Shown here one piece after another: positions 8,532 through 21,000 of a DNA stretch of 64,000 nt (position 1 is its first letter; each line of letters begins with the position of its first letter). Source of the stretch: Laceyella sacchari (GTDB lineage Bacteria > Bacillota > Bacilli > Thermoactinomycetales > Thermoactinomycetaceae). Location of the stretch: positions 62,001 to 126,000 of the forward strand of contig NZ_SMDD01000003.1 of assembly GCF_004343255.1 (NCBI RefSeq). The letters run 5' to 3'. Below the pieces are notes generated by a model. That model saw only the letters and a list, made by a program, of their open reading frames with translations. It ran no database searches and had not been told where the DNA came from. Made by a program: the position numbers and the translations under genes.

Positions 8532-8564
8532 TTTTGCTTTGATTTTACTTTCTTTTTACTTTCA
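8532..8564 (+). promoter_or_regulatory. Three tandem 11-bp repeats, likely response-regulator binding site
   Basis: Three adjacent 11-bp units read TTTTGCTTTGA (8532-8542), TTTTACTTTCT (8543-8553) and TTTTACTTTCA (8554-8564). Units two and three differ only at the last base. An 11-bp direct-repeat spacing is characteristic of OmpR/PhoB-family dimers bound head-to-tail. The array ends 10 bases before a TATAAC -10 box, so it covers the -35 position, as expected for an activator site. Confidence 0.7.
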
Positions 8565-8574
8565 TTTCTTATGC

Positions 8575-8580
8575 TATAAC
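8575..8580 (+). promoter_or_regulatory. -10 box of the ABC transporter genes
   Basis: TATAAC lies 30 bases before the ATG at 8610. No -35 hexamer is evident; its place is taken by the 11-bp repeat array, which suggests an activator-dependent promoter. Confidence 0.5.
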
Positions 8581-8609
8581 CAATCACTTACTTGAAAGGC
8601 GAATGATAC

Positions 8610-9470
8610 ATGAATTTGACCATCAAAGATGTGAGTAAACATTACGGCAAAAAACGGGCCCTACATCAATTGAACCTGGAGCTGGACAAAGGGGTCTGGG
8701 GATTTTTAGGTCCCAATGGTGCCGGCAAGTCAACCATGATGAAGATTTTGGCCACCATTGACCAACCTACTGAAGGCACTGTCACTTGGAACGGAGTCGA
8801 CATCGTCAAGCATCCGTTGGCTCTGCGGTCTGAGCTCGGTTACTTGCCACAGGACTTCGGCGTTTATCCCAATTTAAACGCCATTGAGTTTTTAGAATAT
8901 ATGGCCGCCATCAAAGGGTTGCCCATGAAGCAAGCGCGCAAACGCATCGATGAGTTGTTGGAGCTGTTAAACCTGACCAATGATGCCAAGCGCATGATCG
9001 GCGGCTATTCGGGCGGGATGAAGCAACGTGTCGGCATTGCACAGGCGTTGTTGAACGACCCCCAATTGCTGATTGTAGACGAACCCACTGTAGGGCTGGA
9101 CCCAACGGAGAGAATCCGGTTCCGAAACTTGCTTTCCCAGATCGGAAAAGACCGCATCATCATTTTGTCAACCCATATCGTCTCCGATGTGGAAACGATC
9201 GCTAACCAGATCATCCTGATCCGTCAGGGATCGCTGATCGCCAACGCCAAACCGGAAACGCTCTTGGAAATGCTGGCCTACAAGGTGTGGGAGTGCGTCA
9301 TCCCGGCAGAAGAGCTTGATTCACTCCAGAAAAACTTCATCGTCAGCCATGCTGTCCATCGCAGCGACGGACTTTTGGTTCGCGTGGTTTCCGATGAGCC
9401 GCCGGCCCCGGACGCCGAAAATGTCCCGGCCTCGCTTGAAGACGTTTACCTCTATTACACCATGAACTAA
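8610..9470 (+). CDS. ABC transporter ATP-binding protein
   Basis: 286 residues with one nucleotide-binding domain: Walker A GPNGAGKST (34-42), Q-loop YLPQDFG (79-85), signature YSGGMKQR (133-140), Walker B LLIVDEPT (153-160) and a switch His in STHIVSDVE. The C-terminal 60 residues are variable, as in export-type (DrrA/BcrA-like) ATPases. It pairs with the large permease that starts 17 bases downstream. The position behind a sensor kinase and regulator suggests an antibiotic-resistance or envelope-stress exporter. The substrate cannot be read from sequence; the peptide made by the neighbouring synthetases is a candidate. Confidence 0.9.
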   Translation: MNLTIKDVSKHYGKKRALHQLNLELDKGVWGFLGPNGAGKSTMMKILATIDQPTEGTVTWNGVDIVKHPLALRSELGYLPQDFGVYPNLNAIEFLEYMAAIKGLPMKQARKRIDELLELLNLTNDAKRMIGGYSGGMKQRVGIAQALLNDPQLLIVDEPTVGLDPTERIRFRNLLSQIGKDRIIILSTHIVSDVETIANQIILIRQGSLIANAKPETLLEMLAYKVWECVIPAEELDSLQKNFIVSHAVHRSDGLLVRVVSDEPPAPDAENVPASLEDVYLYYTMN

Positions 9471-9486
9471 AGAAAGGGGGAAAGCC

Positions 9487-11028
9487 ATGAACACTTTCAC
9501 CATTATTCGCACTGAAATGTTGCGGCAAATCCGCAGTTACCCATTTATGATCACCCTCGCGCTGATCATCTTCATGGGATACGCGCTAGTGCCGACCAGC
9601 GATGCCGGGTATACGATACTACACACCGGCGGCGTGCGCGGGATTTACAATTCCGCTTGGTTGAGCGCGATGGCCACTGTGGCTTCTGCCACACTGTTGT
9701 GGCTGTTTGGCTTTTATCTGCTGAGAAGCAACATTTCCACAGACCGGCAATTGAACATCGGCACATTGATTGTCCCTTCTCCCTATCGAAATGGACAGTA
9801 TCTGTTCACCAAAGCGCTTAGCAATTGGCTGCTCCTGCTGATGATGCACTTGGCACTCATCTTCGCATTCATGGTAATGCAACTGGTGCGGCGGGAGAGC
9901 ATCATCATCAATGTGTGGGATTATTTCGCGCCGTTTCTGTTCGTGATCGTCCCTTCTTTCGCAGTGCTGGCCGCCTTGACGATCCTCTTTGACGTCATTC
10001 CTGGATTGAAGGGAGCATTGGGCAATTTTATTTACTTCTTCCTTTGGGCCGCTCTCGGCGCGTTCAGTCTGGAAAAATATACTTGGGCCGATGTGATGGG
10101 AGTGCAATTCATATTCTCTGCCATCATCGCCGATGCCAAACAACACGTTCCGCTGGCTGACGAAAGTTTCGGCTTCGGATACAACGAAATCGGGAAGTTG
10201 CAAACTTTTGTCTGGGACGGGATCACTTGGACTCCCGACATCATCCAATCCCGCCTGACTTGGTTCATCTGGGCGATTGGGCTGTTCGCGGTAGCCCTTC
10301 TGATCTTTCGCCGCAACTCATTGCTGAATCGCCACGCCCCTGCTGAGAGCAAACCGGGGAACTCGGCGGTCAAACCCTTGCTACAACAGGAGCTCACTCC
10401 GGGAACCATGACGCTGAGCCCATTGCAAGGAGAAAAGCGGTACGGCTTGATTCCTCACATCCGTGTGGAACTTACGCTCATGTCAAAAGATTTCCCGCGC
10501 TGGTGGTACATTGTTACCTTGCTGTTGATTGCAGGAAGCCTGTTTCTGCCATACAACGAACTGAAGGATTGGATGGGATTATTGCTGGTTTGGCCCATCG
10601 CGCTATGGTCACAAATGGCCACTCGCGAAAAGCGCTACCGCATGACAGCGCTGGTTACATCCAGCGGACCACCTTTGCTCCAAACCCTCTCCATCTGGAT
10701 CGCCGGATTGTTAGCCACCTTTGCCCTAGGAATCGGCGTCACGCTGAATACGATCATGGCTGGCGATTGGGACTTTCTGCTCTCCTGGGTGGTGGGAATG
10801 TGCTTTGTGCCAACGCTCGCCTTACTGTCTGGCGTAATCAGCGGCACCAAGAAAGTGTTTGAGGTTATTTACCTGCTATTGTGGTATATGGGACCGATGC
10901 AATACGAATCAGCACTTGATTTTTACGGACTGCATCTGACGTCCAAATTGACCTGGTTCTATTTCTTATGCACGGTGGTATTGCTTGCAACCGCCTTGTT
11001 CTTGAAGAAAAAACAAGCGAATGCCTAA
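9487..11028 (+). CDS. ABC transporter permease, two fused membrane halves
   Basis: 513 residues. There are roughly 12 hydrophobic segments in two groups (about 20-245 and 335-505) separated by a polar linker near 290-330. The protein starts TEMLRQIRSYPFMITLALIIF, typical of ABC-2-type permeases where a cytoplasmic helix precedes TM1. GAAAGGGGGAAAGCC provides the ribosome site. It lacks the large extracellular domain of BceB permeases, so although the kinase is BceS-like the transporter is of the ABC-2 kind. Membrane export is inferred. Confidence 0.85.
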   Translation: MNTFTIIRTEMLRQIRSYPFMITLALIIFMGYALVPTSDAGYTILHTGGVRGIYNSAWLSAMATVASATLLWLFGFYLLRSNISTDRQLNIGTLIVPSPYRNGQYLFTKALSNWLLLLMMHLALIFAFMVMQLVRRESIIINVWDYFAPFLFVIVPSFAVLAALTILFDVIPGLKGALGNFIYFFLWAALGAFSLEKYTWADVMGVQFIFSAIIADAKQHVPLADESFGFGYNEIGKLQTFVWDGITWTPDIIQSRLTWFIWAIGLFAVALLIFRRNSLLNRHAPAESKPGNSAVKPLLQQELTPGTMTLSPLQGEKRYGLIPHIRVELTLMSKDFPRWWYIVTLLLIAGSLFLPYNELKDWMGLLLVWPIALWSQMATREKRYRMTALVTSSGPPLLQTLSIWIAGLLATFALGIGVTLNTIMAGDWDFLLSWVVGMCFVPTLALLSGVISGTKKVFEVIYLLLWYMGPMQYESALDFYGLHLTSKLTWFYFLCTVVLLATALFLKKKQANA

Positions 11029-11124
11029 AATCCCTTCCAATTTTCACCTCGTTGGAAGATGATGATATACATGATCCACAATTCAAACAAACCAAACAGA
11101 CAAAATCATTAGGAGGATGTAAAC

Positions 11125-11991
11125 ATGAGAAAAACTTCTTTGATCGCAGGCTTGGTACTTTCATTGACTGTCATGTCAGGATGTTCTTTGGATTTAGATG
11201 ATCCGGACTTCGACACCAACAACTCCAATTCCAACAGCAACATCAAGTTAGACGCTGGTGCCATTGATACTTCGAAAAAGGGTCAAGTTCAAAAAAGTTT
11301 TCTTGCCGACAATGTTTCCGTGCTTGACATTTATTCCAAAGAGATTGGCGTACAACTTCATCAGTCTGATAGCAATGAGATCAAGGTTTTGCTGACTAAT
11401 GTAGATAATGACACCAAATTAGACGCGAACGTGAGTGGTGATACCCTGAAAGTAAAAATGGGGGCCGGCCCTTCCGTATTTGGCCTTAACACCACCACCC
11501 CCACCCTTCACATCTATGTACCGAAAAAATCTTATCAATCCATCAAACTGCATTCGCAAAACGCCAACTTTACCGCGGAGAACTTGGAAGCAGCTGAGTT
11601 AGACTTAAACACCAATGAAGGCGACTTTAAACTTAATGGATTCAAAGGTAATCAACTGACCGGAAAAACAGCACATGGCAACTTCAACCTGCAACAAATT
11701 GATGCACCGTTCTCCATCAACTCCTCTTCCGGTGCAGTCAACGTCTCCGTGGCCAATGGCATCATTGGTAACAGCCAAATCCGTTCCAGCTTTGGTGACG
11801 TCAAAGTAAATGTAGGCACCGAAGCCGTCCATGTAAACCTCCGCTCCGATCAAGGGATCTCTTCCAGCTTTTCCGCCCCCCCAGTAAAAGATAACGAAGG
11901 AGTTTTCACCATGGAGGGCGCACTGAATGGCGGCGGTGGGGCAAGCAAATTGACCATCCATACGGAAGGCAGAATCAAATTGGAAAAATAA
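11125..11991 (+). CDS. DUF4097-like surface lipoprotein
   Basis: 288 residues. The lipoprotein signal has lipobox VMSGC (Cys20), followed by an Asp/Asn/Ser-rich linker (DTNNSNSNSN). The rest is a regular beta-helix-like repeat of short strands with NAN, SGAVNVSVANG, SFGDVKVNVG and DQGISS turns, as in putative adhesin/DUF4097 proteins often coupled to envelope-stress systems. AGGAGGATGTAAAC precedes the ATG. It lies 96 bases after the ABC permease and probably belongs to the same transcription unit. Attachment to the outer membrane leaflet is implied by the lipobox; function is otherwise unknown. Confidence 0.8.
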   Translation: MRKTSLIAGLVLSLTVMSGCSLDLDDPDFDTNNSNSNSNIKLDAGAIDTSKKGQVQKSFLADNVSVLDIYSKEIGVQLHQSDSNEIKVLLTNVDNDTKLDANVSGDTLKVKMGAGPSVFGLNTTTPTLHIYVPKKSYQSIKLHSQNANFTAENLEAAELDLNTNEGDFKLNGFKGNQLTGKTAHGNFNLQQIDAPFSINSSSGAVNVSVANGIIGNSQIRSSFGDVKVNVGTEAVHVNLRSDQGISSSFSAPPVKDNEGVFTMEGALNGGGGASKLTIHTEGRIKLEK

Positions 11992-12028
11992 AAGAAGATA
12001 AAAACACCCAATTCCAACACCTTTGCAT

Positions 12029-12060
12029 AAAAAAACGGCGATTGCCAAGGCAATCGCCGC
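12029..12060 (-). terminator. Terminator of the NRPS operon
   Basis: CGGCGATTG (12036-12044) pairs with CAATCGCCG (12051-12059) around CCAAGG. On the minus strand it is followed by seven Ts (12029-12035). It lies directly after the stop of the second synthetase, so no further gene follows in this operon. Confidence 0.85.
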
Positions 12061-12066
12061 ACTACC

Positions 12067-15000
12067 TTATACGCGTTGTCCTGTCTGTTCCGCACGTTTC
12101 TTCAGGCAATGCGCGATGATGTTGCGCAAATGCTCCTGATAACGTTGCACCAGACCTTTCACAGTGCTGTGATGATACACCGTTTTGGGATAACGAACCG
12201 AAATCAGCAATTGACCCTCTTCAACCAACCCGTTGAAATCCAGCTTAAACGGCCATTGGTTGAGCGGACTAACCCCTTGTCCGACAGAAACGGACGTCAA
12301 CTCTGTTTCTCCCGCCTCTACATCCTGCACAAATTGCCCTTGATAGTTGAAGTTGATCTCCGGCTTCAGGACAAAGGAAAGCGCCTCTCTCTTGCTCGGT
12401 TCAAGCATATACCGCAACAAGCTATAGCCGATCCCTCTGTTAGGTACGGACCGAATCGTCGCTTTCACTTCTTGGATGGCTTTAGCGACATCCATCGCGG
12501 TCAGATCGAATACCACGGGATAGATGGAAGTAAACCAACCGACCGTGCGAGTCACATCCACGTGTTCCGCGATTTCTTCCCGACCGTGCCCTTCCATGTG
12601 AACGGCCACGGGCTCACCCGTCCATTCTTTGACTGTCAGTGACAACGCGGTCAGCAAGAGGTCATTGATCTCCGTCTGATAAGCATCATGTACCTCTGTC
12701 AACAACGCCTCCGTTTCTTCCTTGGAGAAGGTAATCTCCGCGACGCCTACATCCCGAATCAGATATTTGCCGTCACTTTCCATATCGACAGGCAGCGGAG
12801 CCACTTCCCGTTCCACCACCTGTTGCCAATACGGCCATTCGGCTTGCATGAAGGCGTCACTGTTGGCATAGTCGCGCAACGATTCACTCCATGTTTTAAA
12901 GGAGGTGGTTTTATCGGGTAGCATAATCTCTTTTTCTTGCATCACCTGCTCATAAGCAGAGTACAAGTCTTCCGACAGGATGCGCCAGGAGACCGCGTCA
13001 ACCACCAAGTGGTGAATGATGATCAGCAGATAGTCCCCGTCATGGGTGTAGAACACCCCGCACCGGACGAGTGGCCCATCAGTGAGCGACAAGCTTTCGT
13101 GCATGCGATTGGCCTCCCGTTCAATCACTGTGGCAACATCCACTTCCTCTGATTCGTCCATCAGGTTGAACTCTTCCACAGTGAAATGAGCATCTGCCGC
13201 TTGCTCATCATAACCACGGTTGAATTGCGTCCACTGTCCATCTTGGAAGGAATAACTCATGCGCAATGCATCATGGTGTTGAACGAGCTTTCTCCATACT
13301 TTGCGCAAGGCATCCGCATCCCAGCATTCCGGACGATGCAACACCACAGCCATGTTCCAATGTTCCGGAACATCGGACAAACCGAAGATCCATTGTTGCA
13401 CCGGTGTGACGGGCACTGGCCCTTCCACCACATGATTCTCCTTGTTTTCTCCCTTGACTGACACATATGGAGCCAAAGACGCAATCGTCGGATGTTTGAG
13501 CAAATCACCGATTTGCAAGCGGTATTGCTGTTGGCTAGCACGGGCTGCAATCTGAATGGCCTTGATGGAATCCCCGCCCAAGGTGAAGAAATTGTCATGG
13601 ATGCCAACACGCTCACGCTTGAGGACATCTTGCCAGATTTCAGCCAGCAACTTCTCTGTAGCGGTTGTCGGAGCCACATATTCCACACCTGCATCGGCGT
13701 TCGCTTCCGGACGAGGCAGTGCGCGTTTATCCACTTTGCCGTTTGATGTCAGCGGCAACTCATCCAGTTGGATGTAATGCGCTGGAACCATGTAATCGGG
13801 CAACGACTGCTCCAAGTGACGGCGCAGGGCAGCCGCTTCTTCCTGCTCTTCACAAACGACATATGCGCACAAGAAGGATGGGTTTTGTCCAGATTCTTCT
13901 TCCAACGCCAGCACAACCGCTTCTTTGACGCCGGGATGTTCAAGCAACTTGCTCTCAATCTCTCCCAATTCGATGCGGTGTCCGCGAATCTTCACTTGCT
14001 GGTCAATCCGGTCGATATAATCAATGCTGCCATCCGGCAACCAACGAACCAAGTCCCCGGTGCGGTACATCCGGTCTCCTTCTTTAAACGGATTGGGTAC
14101 AAACCGTTCCTCGGTGAGTTTCTGATTGTTTAAGTACCCTAGAGCCACACCGTCACCAGCGACGCAAAGTTCTCCCGGAACCCCGATCGGTTGCAATTGG
14201 TTCCGCTCGTTCAGCACATACACGGTGGTGTTGTTCAGCGGTTTGCCGATCGGCACCCGATTCGTCGCCGCTACCTCTTTTGTGATGGCGTGCGTCGTGG
14301 CAAAAACCGTGGTTTCTGTGGGGCCGTAACCATTGATTAACCGACCGTCGCCCAGATAGGCAACCGCTTTTTTCACATGGGCCAGCGATGCTTTTTCACC
14401 GCCGAAGACAATCTTCTTCATCTTGTCAAAGCAGGAGAGATCAAACTCGACCAAGGTGTTGAAGAGAGCCGTGGTCATGAAGCTGATGGTAACCTCCCGC
14501 TCCCGGATGAGTTTTGTCAGATCTTCCAGCGACATAAGCAACTCTTTTGGCACCAGAATCAACTTTGCTCCGTTTAACAAAGCGTTGTAAATGTCAAAGG
14601 TTGATCCGTCAAAAGCGTAGTTGGAGAGTTGCATCAAGGTGTCCTCTTCCCCAACTTCAATATATCCGTTGTTGACGATGGTTCTGACAATGTTGCGGTG
14701 AATGGTCAACGTTCCTTTCGGCTTACCGGTAGAACCGGACGTATAGATGATATAAGCCAAATCATCCGCCGTGTTCACGTTGGACAAATTGGTATCCTCT
14801 TCATCCAACCCCAAGGATTGGTTGATGAAAATCACGTCTCCATCATATCCTTGCGGCACACTCAAATCCGGTTGCATCAACAAGAGTCTCACATCACTGT
14901 CAGACAACATATATTGGATGCGCTCCACGGGATAAGTGGGATCAATCGGAACATACGCGCCGCCTGCCTTGAGAATGGACAGCAGGGCGATGATCTGATT

Positions 15001-18000
15001 GAAGGAGCGATCGGCGATGACCCCTACCCGTTGGTTGGGTTGCAAGCCATTGGCGCGCAATACGCGAGCCCATTGGTTTGCCCGTCTGTTTACTTCCGCA
15101 TACGTCATGGTGCGGTTCTCCCACTCCAAGCAGATGCGCTCAGGCGTTTGGGCCACTTGTTGTTCAAACAGTTGATGCACAGTCGCTTCGCGGGGGAATT
15201 CCGCTTGCGTTTGGTTAAAGTCAACCAAGATTTGCCGTTTCTCTTCTTCCGTGCACAGCTCCAAGTCGGCCAACCGCGCAGACGGTTGATTTACCACTTG
15301 TGCCAACAGATGAGTAAAATGGCGAACCATTCGCTCGATTGTTTCTTGTTTAAAGAGGTGGGTGCTGTATTCTACCGTCAATTCTAACTGATCTGTTTCG
15401 ACAAACACCCAGTTCATATCAAACTTAGCCGCTTTCCAATCCATGTCGACTGGCTCGATATGAAGGCCGGGCAACTCCAGCTCGCCCATGTCGATGTTCT
15501 GCACGGTGAGCAGGGTATCAAACAATGGCTGACGGCTGAGATCGCGCTGCACATCCAACCGTTCCAACAGCTCTTCCAAGGGATATTCCGCATGCTCATA
15601 TGCTTCTAACACCTGCTGTTTGACGGCGTCGACCAAAGACTCAACCGTTTGCTCCGGTTGCAGGCGGTTGCGGATAGCCAGGGTATTAACAAACATCCCC
15701 ACTGTCGATTGCAGATCCGGATGTGGCCGTCCCGCAACAGGGGAACCCACAATCAGGTCGTCTTGCCCTGAATACTTGGACAAGAGCAACTGATAAGCGG
15801 CCATCAAAACCATGTGCAACGTAACTTGCCGCTCAGACGCGAATTGCTTCACCTGGCTGGTTAACGCAGCATCCAGTTGGAAGCCCACTTGGTTTCCATC
15901 AAAGCGCATCACGTTTGGACGCGGATAGTCGGTGGGCAATTCCAACACCGGCAGAGCACCGGAGAATTGGTTCACCCAATAAGCCTCATCTTTTTTCCAC
16001 TGCTCCGTTTGCATGTAGCGCTCTTGCCATACGGCGTAATCTTTGTACTGAACCTTGAGCGCTGGCAACGTTTTTTGTTGGTACAGGCTCATCAGATCAT
16101 GCATCAGGATATCCATCGACATGCCATCAGAAATAATGTGATGCATGTCAAACACCAAGATGTGATGATCTTCAGCCAACGAAATTAATGTCATGCGCGC
16201 CAGCGGGGCTTGACTCAGGTCAAATGGCCGGATGTACGACTCGGCCATGCGCTTCGCTTCCTCCAGGTTGGTGGCAGTTACCCGCTCGATCTGGCAAGGT
16301 ACGGTTGGAGCGATCTTTTGCACCAATTCCCCTTCATGGAAGTGGAACGAAGTGCGGAGAGATTCGTGCCGCTGAACCAACTGGGCGAATGCGCTCTCCA
16401 GTTGCGCGATGGACAGATTTCCTTTGATCTCCGAGATAAGCGGCATATTGTAGCCGACATGCACATTCTCAAATTGCTGAGTGACATACAAACGTCTTTG
16501 TGCCGAAGAAACCGGATAGTAGTCGCGTTCTTCTACAGGGCGGATCTCCTCAAAGCCCGTTTGTTCCGCTTGGCCAATCACGTGCGCCAGATCGCGCAGA
16601 ACGGGGCGAGAGAATACCTCGCGCAAGGAAATTTGCACACCCAGCTCTTGATGAATCCGCGCTGTCAACAGCATCGCTTTGAGTGAGTTACCGCCCAACT
16701 TGAAGAAATGGTCCATTGCGCCGACAGGCTCCACGTTGAGCACTTCTTCATATATCCGGGACAATCGTTTCTCTACTTTGTTTGACGGGGCCTCGTAGGT
16801 GTCGCCTGTTTGAGCGCCCTCTGGCTCCGGTAAAGCTTTTTTGTCTACTTTGCCATTGGGTGTAAGCGGGAACTGATCCAACTGAATGAGATATGACGGG
16901 ATCATATAGTCAGGCAACTCTGTCGCCAGATGCGCGCGCAAGTCTGCATCACCCACTGTACTTGGAGCAATAACATACCCGCACAACACCGTTTCTCCAT
17001 TTATCTCCCGCGTGATCACGACCGCTTCGTTGACGGCGGGATGCTCCAGCAACTTCGCTTCAATTTCCCCGGTCTCAATCCGGAAGCCACGCACTTTCAC
17101 TTGTTCGTCGATCCGTCCGAGATACTCGATGTTGCCATCTGGCAGCCATCTAGCCAAGTCGCCGGTGCGATACATCTTCTCACCAGGCACAAACGGATTG
17201 TCGACGAATTTCTCTGCGGTGAGATCCGGACGGTTCCAGTAACCCCGTGCCAGACCGGCTCCACTGACGCACAACTCTCCTGGCACACCGATCGGTTGGA
17301 GCTGGTTGTACTCATTGACGATATATACTTTTTGGTTTGCAATCGGCTTACCGATCGGCGGTTTGCTCATATCCGGTGAAAGCTTAGCCAATGTGGCGCA
17401 AACCGTGGTTTCGGTCGGACCGTAAGCGTTGATGAAGGTAAAGTCTTTACTCCAGACTTTGATCAAATCTTGTGGACAAGCTTCTCCCGCGGTAACGACA
17501 GTGCGCAAAGCCGGCAAGTTTTCTGGTGACAACGACTTCAGCACCGTAGGCGGCAAGGTCATGGTTGTGATCTCTTGGGCTCTTAACCAACCGGCGAAGT
17601 CGTAGAAGAGTTTCTCTTTCTCCTCCATCACCACCGTTGCACCATGGAGCAAGGACGGGAAGATTTCCCATACAGATGCGTCAAAGCTGAAAGAAGCGAA
17701 TTGCAGGACGCGGCTATCTTCCGTGATGCCAAGCGCATGGGCCACCAACTGCAAGTTGCAGACGGAACGGTGTTCAATCATGACCCCTTTCGGTTTTCCG
17801 GTTGAACCCGAGGTATAGATCATATAGGCGAGATCACTTGAATCGTTGCCATTATCCACCGCATTGCCGTCGAGTTCGGTCCATGGGATCTCTTCAACCC
17901 GGATGGTTTCTCCCGCATAAGCTTCAGGGACAGTCGGTTCACCCAATGTGAGCAACAAGGCGGCTTCGCTGTCAGACAGCATATGCTCAATCCGGTGTTG

Positions 18001-21000
18001 CGGGTAATTGGGATCGACCGGAAGATAAGCTGCACCGGCTTTGAGAACGCCCAGCATGCCGACGATCATTTCTAAGGAAGGAGGCATCATCAAGGCGATG
18101 ATCTGGTTACGTTCGGCACCTTTGCCGCGCAACAATCTTGCCAACTGATTGGAGCGGATGTCCAATTCCCGGTAAGTGAGTTGTTCTTGACCAAATACGA
18201 CCGCCGGCTTGTCTGGCGTGCGAGCTACTTGCTCCGCCCACAGGGAGTGAATGGTTTGATCTGCCGGGAACTCCATCTCAGAATCATTAAATGCGACCAG
18301 CAGTTGTTCCTGTTCTTCTGCTGTCACCAGTTGCAAATCGGCCAGACGACAATCCGGGTTCTCCACGATTTGCTCCAACAGGCGGACAAAGTGGCCAGCC
18401 ATGCGAGCGATCGTCGCTTGCTCAAACAAATGTGTGCTGTAGCCGATGGTCAACTGTGTGGCATCATCTTTCTCCACTGTCCAGCTCAAGTCGAATTTGA
18501 TTTTATTCCATTCCCATTCATAAGGCGTCAGCGGGAAGCCAGACAACCGCATATCAGACATCTCCATGTTTTGCACGGCAAACATCGTGTCAAACAGCGG
18601 ATGGCGGCTCAAGTCGCGGTGTGCGTCCAGTTGATCGACCAACTCTTCAAACGGATAATCGCCATTTTCCAGCGCTTTGAGCATGCGTTCCTTCACATCA
18701 GCCAAGAAGGCGGAAAACGTTTTGTCCGGTTGCGGCTGAGTGCGGATCGCCAAGGTGTTGACAAACATGCCCACCATTTGCTCCAAGTCGGGATGGTCTC
18801 GGCCGGCCACCGGGAAACCGACGATGATATCTTCTTGCCCTGCGTATTTGGACAGAAGCACATGATAGGTTGCCATCAACGCCATATGCAAAGTCACATT
18901 GTTCTCTATCAAGAAACGATCCAGCTTTTGCATCAACGCGGCATCGATTGCCATGGTGAAGTAATCTCCGTCGAACTGTTGCACCGGCGGACGCGGTTTG
19001 TCTGTCGGCAATTCCAGCACAGGCAGTTCCCCGCCCATCTCTTTCAACCAATACGCTCTTTTCGCTTGCCATTGTTCTGTTTCTCTGTGCCCATTTTGCC
19101 ACACCGCGAAATCTTTATAGTGAATGCGGAGCGGAGGCAAGTCAGCCCCATCATAGAAGCTGCAAAGCTCTTTAAGCATCAGGTTCACAGAGACGCCGTC
19201 CGAAATAATGTGGTGCATGTCCATAACCAGATACTGCAAATCTTCTTCCACTTCGACCAATGCCATCCGGAACAATGGCGCTTGCGCCAAATCGAACGGC
19301 TGGATCAAAGAAGAGAGGAGGGAATCCAGTTCGGATTCATCGGCGATTTTCTGCTGAGTCACGGCAAATTCCACATGAGGATGAATCCATTGCACCAATT
19401 CTCCGTTTACAAAACCAAACGATGTGCGCAAGGACTCATGGCGGGCGATCAACCGAGTGCCAGCTTCGGTCAAGCGAGCCAGATCAAGCTGCCCTTCCAC
19501 ACGCAACACCATCGGCATGTTGTAGCTGATTCCGCCTTCTTCCAACTGTTGCGTGACATAAATTCGTTTCTGCGCCGAGGAGACAGGATAATAATCGCGT
19601 TTCTCAACCGGGTTGATCTCAGTATATTTGCGGGTATCCGCCTGCTCGATCAAAGTCGCCAACTCTTTCACCGTCGGATGGCTGAAAATATCGCGCAGAG
19701 ACAGGTGCACATCGCATTTCTTTTGAATTTGCGACACCAAGGCCATGGCCTTCAGCGAATGACCGCCCAATTCAAAGAAGTGGTCAAGAACACTCACACG
19801 GTCTACATTCAAGGTCTCTTGCCACATCATGGCCAACTCGCGTTCCAGATCCGTCTGCGGCGCTACATACTCCCGGTCGGAGCTCGCTGTACGATCCGGC
19901 TTGGGCAAGGCTTTCTTATCCACTTTGCCGTTGGCTGTCATTGGCAGAGCCGGCAAAGTTACCAAGTGCGCAGGAATCATATAATCCGGCAAGGTCTGAG
20001 CAAGGTGCTGTCTCATGTCTGCGTATGTCCATTCGCCGTCGGTGGTTACGACATAGGCACAAAGCGCCGTCTCCTGCTCATCCGTGTGAGCTACAACTAC
20101 CGCTTCTTGCACTGCGGGATGCGCCATCAGACGGCTGGTGATTTCCCCTGTCTCGATGCGGAAACCGCGAATTTTGACTTGATCGTCGATCCGCCCCAAG
20201 AATTCAATGGTACCGTCCGGCAACCACCGCACCAAATCCCCTGTCTTGTACATTTTTTGCCCCGGCTCAAACGGATTGTCCACAAACCGTTCCTGAGTCA
20301 GGTCAGGGCGGTGCAGATAACCTCTAGCCAAACTTTGACCGCTCAAGCAAAGTTCCCCTGGCACACCGATCGGTTGCAATTGATGGTGTTCATTCAAGAT
20401 ATACACGCGATTGTTGGTGATCGGTTTTCCGATCGTGATCACTTTGGCGTTTTCATCAATCCGTCCGCTGGTGGCAACAACAGCGTTTTCGGTGGGGCCG
20501 TAGTTATTGACCACTTCATACGACTGTGGAACGATGTGTTGAGCACGATCGCCACCGATCAACAAGGTTTTGAGCGTTTGATTGGGCAGTTTCATGAACT
20601 GCTCAGCAAATTGAGTCGGCAAGAAGCTGATCGTGATGCCCTGCTCTTGGAAAAATTCATTTAAGGCAGCTACGTCGTAACGAACATCTTCTTCCACCAT
20701 ATACAGTGTTGCACCCGCCACCATCGTCGGGAAAATCTCCCATACAGAAGCGTCAAAACCAAAGCCCGCGTATTTGGTACTGCGGTCATCCACCGTCAGA
20801 TTGAAGCGCTCCACATGCCACAGGCACAAATTCATCAGTGCCCGATGCTCCACCATCACCCCTTTGGGCTGACCTGTGGACCCCGACGTGTAGATCACAT
20901 AAGCCAGATCATCCGCTTCTGCCTGGATGCCCAGGTTGGTTGTCTCTCCTTGACGGAAAGAGGCATCATCGATCAGCCACATATCCCCGTCCCAGTCCAC

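Noticed and set aside
18181-20664. 827-codon plus-strand open frame antisense to the synthetase
   Set aside because: A shadow of the GC-rich conserved NRPS code on the opposite strand; no domain resemblance and no translation signals of its own. The same holds for the other long antisense frames at 21265-23001 and 23716-24633.
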